A DNA stretch of 5,191 nucleotides from Thermodesulfovibrionales bacterium. GTDB lineage: Bacteria > Nitrospirota > Thermodesulfovibrionia > Thermodesulfovibrionales > SM23-35. Shown piece by piece: positions 1 to 5,191 of the stretch. Positions within the stretch are counted from its first letter, which is position 1; each line of letters begins with the position of its first letter. The stretch covers positions 1 to 5,191 of the forward strand of contig JAKLQR010000299.1 in the NCBI GenBank assembly GCA_022013235.1. Reading direction: 5' to 3'. Position numbers and translations under genes: made by a program. The notes under the pieces are model-generated. The model made no database searches. It saw only the letters and a list, made by a program, of their open reading frames with translations, and was not told the DNA's origin.

Positions 1-360
1 ATTTTTACTCCTCATGGTAGGGATTTGAATATCGAACATTCCATTACCTTCAGGGCTACAGTTACGGCGGTGCGGCCAATCAAAAGAGACGTTGTAAAAT
101 CCGTCTACATGTATGAAGTTCCATCTGCCACAGAGTGGTCATTCGGAAAGATTGGAACCAAATTTACTCCAAATGTATTTGTGGATATACACAAAACACT
201 GGACCGAAAACTCGAAGCGATGAAGATGTATGAGACGGAACTGAGGGAGTTTCCGCACCCACGCTCAGGGGAGGCTTTGAGGGCCGTGGCGGTGCGGTGG
301 GGAAGCGTAGCGGGTTTTGAAGCGGCTGAGGCGTTTGAATTGTTTAGAGAATTGATATAA
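1..360 (+). CDS. PIG-L/LmbE family deacetylase, C-terminal part (5' end outside window)
   Basis: The reading frame is open from base 1 and ends at TAA 358-360, giving the last 119 residues. The TTG at 25 is not a credible start because conserved family sequence lies upstream of it. Visible residues 3-13 read TPHGRDLNIEH, the second conserved block of PIG-L/LmbE zinc hydrolases (usual form H-x-x-D-L-N-x-D-H), whose His is part of the metal site. It is followed by TA-RP, an EVPSATEW segment, PNVFVDI, and FPHPRS-EAL near the end, all typical of this family. The N-terminal HPDDE motif must lie upstream and cannot be checked. Family members remove N-acetyl groups from GlcNAc-like substrates. Here, 13 bases before pseI, the substrate is plausibly an amino sugar of the nonulosonic acid pathway, but this is inferred from context only. 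The 3' part of the gene is noticeably G-rich compared with the start of pseI. Confidence 0.85.
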   Translation: MFTPHGRDLNIEHSITFRATVTAVRPIKRDVVKSVYMYEVPSATEWSFGKIGTKFTPNVFVDIHKTLDRKLEAMKMYETELREFPHPRSGEALRAVAVRWGSVAGFEAAEAFELFRELI

Positions 361-373
361 CGGCGGAGACGTT

Positions 374-1450
374 ATGAGCAAACGTATAACGATTAATCAG
401 AGGGAAATAGGAGTTGGTAAACCCGTATATATTATTGCGGAGCTTTCGGCTAATCATAATCGGAGTTTCGAGGAAGCCGTAAAGATCGTCGAAGCTGCCA
501 AGGAGGCTGGTGCTGATGCTGTAAAACTTCAGACCTATACCCCAGATACAATGACTATTGACTGCGATAGAGAAAATTTCCAGATAGGAAAGGGGACTAT
601 TTGGGAGGGAAAAAATCTCTATCAACTTTATGCTGAGGCGTACACCCCCTGGGAATGGCAGCCGGATCTTAAGGCGATTGCGAATAGGCTCGACCTGGAT
701 TGTTTCTCAACGCCATTTGATGAATCATCCGTTGAGTTTTTGGAGAAGATGGATGTTCCGGCATACAAGCTGGCCTCATTTGAACTTGTGGATCTACCCC
801 TCATACGCAGAATAGCAAGAACCAAAAAGCCAATAATTATGTCAACCGGCATGGCGACTAAAGATGAAATTCAGGAGGCGATTCAAACGGCTCGAGAAAA
901 CGGATGTTGTGAGTTAGCGTTGCTCAAGTGTACGAGCGCCTATCCAGCCTCTTTGAAGGAGATGAATCTTAGGACAATCCCGGATATGGTACGGATGTTT
1001 GGATTACCAGTTGGTCTTTCGGACCATACGTTAGAAGCTACTGTACCGGTTGCAGCCGTTGCCTTGGGTGCGTGTATTGTGGAAAAACATATAACCCTTT
1101 CGCGATCGGTTCAAGGACCGGATAGCGTTTTTTCATTAGAGCCTGATGAGTTCAAGCACATGGTTTGTTCCATCCGAAAAGTTGAAAAAGCGCTGGGTGA
1201 GGTTTGCTATGATATCACCGAGGGTGAGGTAGCCAGTAGGGTTTTTCGCAGATCTCTTTTTGTGATCAGAGATATTAGGGCCGGAGAAACATTTACGAAC
1301 GATAATGTTCGTGTTATTCGTCCTGGAGATGGACTGCACACGAGGCATATTGAATCAATACTTGGACGCACTGCAACTTGTGATTTGGAGAGGGGTGCGC
1401 CACTTACATGGGATATGATCGATACAAAGAGAAATTGTAATGAACTCTAG
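374..1450 (+). CDS. pseI: Pseudaminic acid synthase PseI (NeuB family)
   Basis: Condenses 2,4-diacetamido-2,4,6-trideoxy-L-altrose with phosphoenolpyruvate to give pseudaminic acid, in the cytoplasm. The 358-residue product has the normal family length. Residues 18-288 are the NeuB TIM barrel. The motif YIIAELSANHN (E23) is the PseI form, followed by KLQTYTPD (K51), YKLASFE (K132, E137), STGMA (157-161), KCTSAYPA, GLSDH (H218) and EKH (H239). H218 and H239 match the metal-binding histidines of NeuB enzymes. Residues about 290-350 form the C-terminal SAF/antifreeze-like domain with RRSLF and RPGDG, where R316 probably reaches the neighbouring active site of the dimer as in NeuB. The ATG at 374 has GGAGA at 365-369 as ribosome site. 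The 3' end overlaps the ABC transporter gene by 11 bases. The resemblance is closer to PseI than to NeuB or LegI, chiefly from the ELSANH and LQTYTPD wording. No catalytic residue appears to be missing. Confidence 0.95.
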   Translation: MSKRITINQREIGVGKPVYIIAELSANHNRSFEEAVKIVEAAKEAGADAVKLQTYTPDTMTIDCDRENFQIGKGTIWEGKNLYQLYAEAYTPWEWQPDLKAIANRLDLDCFSTPFDESSVEFLEKMDVPAYKLASFELVDLPLIRRIARTKKPIIMSTGMATKDEIQEAIQTARENGCCELALLKCTSAYPASLKEMNLRTIPDMVRMFGLPVGLSDHTLEATVPVAAVALGACIVEKHITLSRSVQGPDSVFSLEPDEFKHMVCSIRKVEKALGEVCYDITEGEVASRVFRRSLFVIRDIRAGETFTNDNVRVIRPGDGLHTRHIESILGRTATCDLERGAPLTWDMIDTKRNCNEL

Positions 1451-3230
1451 CCAGAAAATTCAAAATCTATTTCCTTTGCTGATTCGGCTCTTTCGGCATA
1501 TTAGTCGTCGTCGCAAGTGCCAGTTCATTTTGTTGCTTTGTTTGACTCTGGTCAGTTCCCTTGCGGAAGTTGTTAGTCTTGGCTCGGTAGTGCCATTTAT
1601 CGGGATTATAACTCAGCCAAAAAGAGTGTTTGTTTATCCCGTGTTAGGTGACATTGTTCAAGCGTTGGGTATTACATCGGCAGGGGAATTGGTGTTGCCT
1701 TTTACCATTTTATTTGCAACGGCTGCACTGATAGCTGGAGGACTACGTTTATTATTGTTGTGGGTCAGCATTAGTCTTGCGAGGGCTACGGGTGCTGATC
1801 TTAGTATTGACGTTTATCGCAGAACGCTTTATCAGCCATACAGTGTGCACGTTGCGCGAAGCAGCAGTGAAATTATTAGTGGAATTACTCAAAAGGTTAC
1901 TACTGCTACAGGTATGCTGGTATCTTTGGTGACAGTTGCTACTTCAACGTTACTCTTTGTTGGTATTCTGATGACATTGCTTGTTATTGACCCAACCGTG
2001 GCTGCTGTAGCGTTGGCTGGTTTTGGATCGGGCTACGGATTTATTGTCTGGAAAACACGTTGTAGGTTGGTACGCAACAGTCACGTTGTTGCGCAAGAAC
2101 AGACGCAAGTAGTCAAAGCGCTACAAGAAGGGTTGGGTGCTATCCGTGATGTACTTTTGGATGGCACGCAGACTGTTTATTGTGATGTTTATCGTAAGGC
2201 CATTCTGAAGTTACAACGAGCCGGGGCAGAAACAACATTTATAAATCAGGCACCACGCTATGCTATGGAGGTTATGGGGATGGTGCTGATTGCCGTCTTT
2301 GCGTTGGCTTCGAGTTATCGACTAGGGGGGATGGGAGCGGCACTCCCAGTTTTGGCCGCGTTAGCACTGGGTGCGCAGCGGCTACTTCCATTGATGCAGC
2401 AACTCTACGGTAACTGGTCTGTTGTGGCTGGGAGTCAGGCTGCGTTGATAAACGTTCTTGATTTACTTGATCAGCCCCTTCCGAAAGATGCCTATGAAAT
2501 AGAACCTGCTCCACTTGTATTTCAGAAGTCAATCGGTTTCGATAATGTGAGTTTCAGTTATGGAAACAAAGGTCCACAAGTCTTGCGTGGTGTTAATCTG
2601 GTGATACCCAAAGGGGCGCGAGTTGGATTTATGGGTAGTACCGGCAGCGGTAAAAGTACCGCCTTGGATCTGCTGATGTCCCTACTCGAACCGACGCATG
2701 GAAAAATTCTTGTGGACGGTAAACCGATCAAGGGGGAACTTCGCAGAGCATGGCAGCGTACTATTGCCCATGTACCGCAAAGTATCTATTTGGCCGACAC
2801 AACGATCGCCGAGAATATTGCATTTGGTGTGCCGCCAAAGCAGATTGATATGGATCGCGTTCGTCAGGTGGCCGATCAGGCACAGATTGCGGAGTTTATC
2901 GAGAGCCGACCTGACGGTTACAATGCCTTCGTTGGCGAACGTGGCATTCGCCTTAGTGGTGGTCAGCGGCAGCGTATCGGCATTGCCAGAGCCCTTTATA
3001 AACAGGTAGAGGTGTTCATCTTCGACGAAGCAACCAGTGCGCTAGATAGTAACACAGAAATGGCGGTGATGAGTGCGATCGAGGGGCTTAATCGTGATCT
3101 TACAATTTTAATTATTGCACACCGACTCACTACCCTCAGACATTGCGATACGATCGTGAGGTTGGAAGGGGGGATGTTGGTTGAGGAATGTTCATATGAA
3201 CATCTTATGAGAGCTGATTCCACTTTGTAG
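1440..3230 (+). CDS. ABC transporter, fused permease and ATPase (MsbA/PglK-like glycan flippase)
   Basis: A 596-residue half-transporter expected to act as a homodimer in the inner membrane. Hydrophobic segments lie at about 29-57, 82-112, 157-182, 184-204, 274-292 and 298-318, matching a six-helix exporter domain. The nucleotide-binding domain begins near 363. It has Walker A GSTGSGKST (399-407, K405), Q-loop Q447 in AHVPQ, signature LSGGQ (505-509), Walker B VFIFDE (525-530, catalytic E530), D-loop SALD (533-536) and switch H561 in IIAHRLTT, so the ATPase looks fully functional. In glycan clusters such proteins (for example PglK and MsbA) flip lipid-linked oligosaccharides. That substrate is inferred here from the neighbours. 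The ATG at 1440 overlaps the end of pseI by 11 bases, suggesting coupled translation. The next internal methionine is M159, inside the membrane domain, so no shorter ATG start is plausible. Confidence 0.9.
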   Translation: MNSSQKIQNLFPLLIRLFRHISRRRKCQFILLLCLTLVSSLAEVVSLGSVVPFIGIITQPKRVFVYPVLGDIVQALGITSAGELVLPFTILFATAALIAGGLRLLLLWVSISLARATGADLSIDVYRRTLYQPYSVHVARSSSEIISGITQKVTTATGMLVSLVTVATSTLLFVGILMTLLVIDPTVAAVALAGFGSGYGFIVWKTRCRLVRNSHVVAQEQTQVVKALQEGLGAIRDVLLDGTQTVYCDVYRKAILKLQRAGAETTFINQAPRYAMEVMGMVLIAVFALASSYRLGGMGAALPVLAALALGAQRLLPLMQQLYGNWSVVAGSQAALINVLDLLDQPLPKDAYEIEPAPLVFQKSIGFDNVSFSYGNKGPQVLRGVNLVIPKGARVGFMGSTGSGKSTALDLLMSLLEPTHGKILVDGKPIKGELRRAWQRTIAHVPQSIYLADTTIAENIAFGVPPKQIDMDRVRQVADQAQIAEFIESRPDGYNAFVGERGIRLSGGQRQRIGIARALYKQVEVFIFDEATSALDSNTEMAVMSAIEGLNRDLTILIIAHRLTTLRHCDTIVRLEGGMLVEECSYEHLMRADSTL

Positions 3231-3244
3231 GGTATGGTATGGAC

Positions 3245-3249
3245 GGAGG
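3245..3249 (+). promoter_or_regulatory. Strong Shine-Dalgarno-like GGAGG for leader ORF
   Basis: GGAGG lies four bases before the ATG at 3254 and 15 bases after the stop of the ABC gene. It is the best ribosome-site match in the gap, yet the only reading frame it serves is a 12-codon one. It could alternatively be a standby ribosome site for the gene at 3289. Confidence 0.4.
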
Positions 3250-3264
3250 TGTGATGCTTCACAC
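3249..3264 (+). repeat. Small perfect hairpin (6-bp stem, 4-base loop)
   Basis: GTGTGA (3249-3254) pairs perfectly with TCACAC (3259-3264) around the loop TGCT. The stem takes in the last G of GGAGG and the A of the leader ATG. No run of T follows, so it does not look like an intrinsic terminator. A stem this short can arise by chance. Confidence 0.4.
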
Positions 3265-3292
3265 TCAAATATTGCAGGAACTGTTTATATGA
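3254..3292 (+). CDS. Possible 12-codon leader ORF (MLHTQILQELFI)
   Basis: The frame opens with ATG at 3254, preceded by GGAGG, and closes with TGA at 3290-3292. The stop overlaps the start of the next gene in the four-base ATGA arrangement (3289-3292) that typically couples translation of two reading frames. The peptide MLHTQILQELFI resembles no family I know. The run of amino acids does not suggest an attenuation peptide for a particular amino acid. Its likely use, if real, would be to deliver ribosomes to the gene at 3289. At 12 codons it could also be accidental. Support rests only on the ribosome site and the overlap geometry. Confidence 0.3.
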   Translation: MLHTQILQELFI

Positions 3293-4101
3293 AATTTATA
3301 AAACAACTCGTTACTTGTGCCATGCATCGTCAGTTGTCAAAGCTAGATGGGCTCTATCAACGCAATTCTGGTCAAGAGTGCTATATCTTTGGTAATGGCG
3401 TCTCTTTGAAGTGGATGGATCTGCGTCAGTTTACCGATCGCACTTCCATTTTGGGAAATATGTTCATTTACCATAATGAAGTGAATGCACTTAGTATTCC
3501 TTACTGTACTATCACCGAGCCATACTGGTTCTGGCCATTTTTCCCCTGCAGGGTACATGGAAAGTTCCAACTTTCACGAGATATCCCTCATAAGGAATAC
3601 CGTAAATCGATCATTCAAAATCCAGATACACTTTTTTTCCTTAATGTCTCCAATTATCCCTTCGCCCGTTTTCCGAACGCACTTTATGTGAGTCGTTGGT
3701 ATGAGCCGCCATTTGAGACCAGGAATCCGTTCAAGGATAGGTCGGATGCGCATCATGGGACCTTTAGATTTCAGATCGCTCTAGCAATTTTTCTTGGATT
3801 CAAGAAGGCCTATCTCCTCGGTCATGACTACACGCATTTCCCTTCAAAATCCATCCATTTTTATGAAAAAGGGGAAGGGATACTGAATGGAAATAGAAAT
3901 TTTTCTTATGAATTTATCAATTACGCCAAGCAATATATCGATATGGTTACTGTCACACTGGATGGCAGCAGTGAAACTATGAAATCCATTACGTACCGGG
4001 AGCTGACAGGTAAAGAACCAAGATTTCGTGAGAATGTTGAAATAATTGATAGGGCCAAGTTGGAAAGCTTGGCTGAATGGCATGGTTATTCGATATTCTG
4101 A
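3289..4101 (+). CDS. Unassigned 270-residue protein, possible DUF115/GT42-like glycosyltransferase
   Basis: I cannot name this protein with certainty. Residues 31-40 read CYIFGNGVSL, close to the GNGPSL nucleotide-sugar motif that opens GT42 sialyltransferases and DUF115/Maf-type proteins, with V in place of P. Residues 155-184 (HHGTF, then ALAIFLGFKKAYLLGHDYTHF) match the second shared block of those families (an A-I-x-LG-[FY]-K-x-[AI]-YL-x-G-x-D pattern). H190 in SIHFYEKGEG is a candidate catalytic histidine, though this is conjecture. No signal peptide is visible; the product looks soluble, with an aromatic-rich middle (EPYWFWPFF, 77-85). The ATG at 3289 has AGGAA at 3276-3280 at good spacing. 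Lying between an ABC flippase and legB in a pseI cluster, it may transfer pseudaminic acid or a related sugar. The gene is more AT-rich than the ABC gene before it. Confidence 0.7.
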   Translation: MKFIKQLVTCAMHRQLSKLDGLYQRNSGQECYIFGNGVSLKWMDLRQFTDRTSILGNMFIYHNEVNALSIPYCTITEPYWFWPFFPCRVHGKFQLSRDIPHKEYRKSIIQNPDTLFFLNVSNYPFARFPNALYVSRWYEPPFETRNPFKDRSDAHHGTFRFQIALAIFLGFKKAYLLGHDYTHFPSKSIHFYEKGEGILNGNRNFSYEFINYAKQYIDMVTVTLDGSSETMKSITYRELTGKEPRFRENVEIIDRAKLESLAEWHGYSIF

Positions 4102-4124
4102 AGTTCATTTTATTTTTCAGTGTA

Positions 4125-4130
4125 TATAAT
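4125..4130 (+). promoter_or_regulatory. Possible sigma-70 -10 box upstream of legB
   Basis: TATAAT matches the -10 consensus at all six positions and lies 21 bases before the legB start codon, in an AT-rich 50-base gap (4102-4151). No good -35 box is found at 15 to 18 bases upstream; TTCATT at 4104-4109 is the best and is weak. It may be a weak or activator-dependent internal promoter, or simply a consequence of AT richness. Confidence 0.3.
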
Positions 4131-4142
4131 CAGCTTAGCTTA

Positions 4143-4148
4143 AAGGGA
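4143..4148 (+). promoter_or_regulatory. Ribosome binding site deciding the legB start
   Basis: AAGGGA ends three bases before the ATG at 4152. It favours that start over the in-frame ATG at 4077, which lies within the preceding gene. Confidence 0.55.
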
Positions 4149-4151
4149 AAT

Positions 4152-5153
4152 ATGATACATTTAAACGGCAAGAAAATACTAATTACAGGCGCAGACGGAT
4201 TTATTGGAAGTCATTTGACGGAACTGCTTGTGCGGTGCGGTTGTGATGTCAGCGCATTCGTCTATTACAACTCCTTCAACTCATGGGGTTGGCTGGACAC
4301 GGTCTCAGATGAAATAAAAAAGAATATCGAGCTTATATCGGGCGATGTCAGGGATAATAATTGTGTCAGAAAGGCAACGAAGGGTGTGGATGTCGTGTAT
4401 CACCTCGCGGCGTTGATTGGCATACCGTTTTCCTATAATTCACCCGATTCCTATGTAGATACAAACATCAAAGGCACATTGAATGTGCTCCAGGCAGCAC
4501 GGGATATGAATGTCGAGCGTGTCGTTGTTACATCGACATCGGAAGTCTACGGCTCGGCGCAGTATGTGCCGATCGATGAAAAACATCCTTTGCAGGGTCA
4601 GTCTCCATATTCAGCGACAAAGATTGCTGCTGACAAGCTTGCGGAGTCTTTTTACCGCTCATTTGATACTCCGGTCGTTATAGCGCGACCTTTTAATACC
4701 TATGGGCCACGTCAATCGGCCAGAGCGGTCATTCCAACAATAATAACTCAGATCCTGAGTGGTGAGAAAGAGATTATCCTGGGAAGCCTGAAACCGAGGC
4801 GGGATCTGAATTATGTTAGCGATATATGTGAAGGGTTCATTGCAATAGGGCAGGCTGATAAAGTATGCGGTAGAGAAATCAACATGTGCTCAGGGATTGA
4901 TATTTCAATAGGTGAACTTGTTGATAAAATATGCAAGCTGATGGATAAGGATATTAGGGTTAAACAGGAGGACGTGCGCTTAAGGCCAGAGGGTAGTGAA
5001 GTGGAGAGGTTGCTCGGAAGTAATAAGCTGATGAATGAAATGACGGGATGGAACTCATCGGTTTCGTTGGATGAGGGGTTAAAGAAAACTATCGCTTGGT
5101 TTGCTGATAATATCAATATGGCCAGATATAAAGCTGATATGTACAATATATAA
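4152..5153 (+). CDS. legB: NAD-dependent 4,6-dehydratase LegB (extended SDR family)
   Basis: A 333-residue short-chain dehydrogenase-like enzyme. In the legionaminic acid pathway of Campylobacter, LegB converts GDP-GlcNAc to the 4-keto-6-deoxy sugar. The Rossmann motif GADGFIG is at 13-19. The family hallmark FVYYNSFNSWGWLD (36-49) follows, then HLAALIGIPFSY (84-95), TSTSEVYG (127-134) and the catalytic YSATK (Y153, K157). RPFNTYGPRQSARAVIP (179-195) marks the substrate domain. The T-S-E triad (129-131) is the form seen in GDP-mannose dehydratases, instead of the T-D-E of dTDP-glucose dehydratases, in keeping with a GDP-sugar substrate. I chose ATG 4152, not 4077, because it has its own ribosome site, avoids a 25-base overlap and puts the Rossmann motif at the usual distance from the N-terminus. 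The following gene, 18 bases on, may supply its nucleotide-sugar. Use of a different nucleotide sugar cannot be excluded. Confidence 0.88.
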   Translation: MIHLNGKKILITGADGFIGSHLTELLVRCGCDVSAFVYYNSFNSWGWLDTVSDEIKKNIELISGDVRDNNCVRKATKGVDVVYHLAALIGIPFSYNSPDSYVDTNIKGTLNVLQAARDMNVERVVVTSTSEVYGSAQYVPIDEKHPLQGQSPYSATKIAADKLAESFYRSFDTPVVIARPFNTYGPRQSARAVIPTIITQILSGEKEIILGSLKPRRDLNYVSDICEGFIAIGQADKVCGREINMCSGIDISIGELVDKICKLMDKDIRVKQEDVRLRPEGSEVERLLGSNKLMNEMTGWNSSVSLDEGLKKTIAWFADNINMARYKADMYNI

Positions 5154-5157
5154 AATC

Positions 5158-5164
5158 GAAGGGA
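5158..5164 (+). promoter_or_regulatory. Ribosome binding site for the gene at the window end
   Basis: GAAGGGA stands seven bases before the ATG at 5172 and supports a real gene start there, although only seven codons are seen. Confidence 0.5.
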
Positions 5165-5171
5165 TGAAACA

Positions 5172-5191
5172 ATGAAAGCAATAATTCTTGC
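5172..5191 (+). CDS. Start of a probable sugar-phosphate nucleotidyltransferase (cut by window end)
   Basis: Only six full codons and two bases of the seventh are present, reading MKAIILA. This is the usual opening of nucleotidyltransferases, which continue with AG-x-G-T-R-L or GG-x-G-T-R-L. The ribosome site and the 18-base distance from legB argue that it is translated as part of the same operon. By analogy with Campylobacter, where the guanylyltransferase PtmE makes the GDP-glucosamine that feeds the LegB route, it could supply the GDP-sugar for LegB. Other pyrophosphorylases open in the same way, so the exact product is open. Confidence 0.5.

Noticed and set aside
25..360. The TTG at 25 as the start of a small 111-residue gene.
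   Set aside because: The frame is open to base 1 and the upstream residues FTPHGRD belong to the conserved PIG-L block, so this is a truncated larger gene.
2325..2330. Six-G run in the ABC gene, with another at 3168-3173, as slippage sites.
   Set aside because: Six bases is below the length usual for phase-variable G tracts, and the frame is intact through both.
3249..3264. Hairpin after the ABC gene as a rho-independent terminator.
   Set aside because: The stem is only 6 bp and there is no T run after it.
2996..3268. Minus-strand open frames of 60-110 codons (such as this one and 4811-5146).
   Set aside because: They lie antisense to well-conserved genes, have no recognisable motifs and no convincing ribosome sites.
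3632..3638. Run of seven T in the 270-residue gene as a phase-variation tract.
   Set aside because: The run is short, encodes Phe-Phe in frame, and the gene is intact. Contingency tracts are usually longer.
4077..4151. In-frame upstream ATG giving legB a 25-residue hydrophobic N-terminal extension (WLFDILKFILFF).
   Set aside because: It overlaps the preceding gene, LegB enzymes are soluble with the Rossmann motif near the start, and ATG 4152 has its own ribosome site. A second, membrane-anchored form is only a remote possibility.

Overview
The window is a compact, single-strand (+) stretch of a surface-glycan gene cluster built around nonulosonic (sialic-acid-like) sugars. Every gene reads in the same direction, gaps are 13 to 58 bases or overlaps, and no rho-independent terminator is visible, so most or all of it is probably one transcript. 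The source looks like a Gram-negative bacterium (flagellin-glycosylation, O-antigen or capsule locus). Protein similarity recalled from Campylobacter and related loci supports this, but the sequence does not fix the genus.

Layout. 1-360: C-terminal part of a PIG-L/LmbE-type deacetylase whose start lies upstream. 374-1450: pseudaminic acid synthase PseI, complete with its C-terminal SAF domain. 1440-3230: a full-length ABC exporter (six membrane segments plus ATPase) overlapping pseI by 11 bases, of the kind that flips lipid-linked glycans. 3231-3288: a short gap holding a possible 12-codon leader ORF and a small hairpin. 3289-4101: a 270-residue protein of unassigned function with a GNG-S-L motif and a GHDYTHF segment, reminiscent of DUF115/Maf and GT42 sialyltransferase-like proteins. 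4102-4151: AT-rich gap with a perfect TATAAT. 4152-5153: LegB-type NAD-dependent 4,6-dehydratase. 5172-5191: first codons (MKAIILA) of a probable sugar-phosphate nucleotidyltransferase, cut by the window end.

How the genes may work together. PseI condenses a 6-deoxy-diacetamido-hexose with PEP to make pseudaminic acid. The PIG-L enzyme may change N-acylation of a precursor or product. The 270-residue protein is a candidate transferase, and the ABC protein a candidate flippase for the lipid-linked glycan. LegB and the following nucleotidyltransferase resemble the GDP-sugar entry to legionaminic acid, so the window seems to sit at the junction of a Pse module and a Leg-like module. The rest of both pathways must lie outside the window. 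The system as a whole is of a known type. The least understood parts are the 270-residue protein and the leader-like arrangement in front of it.
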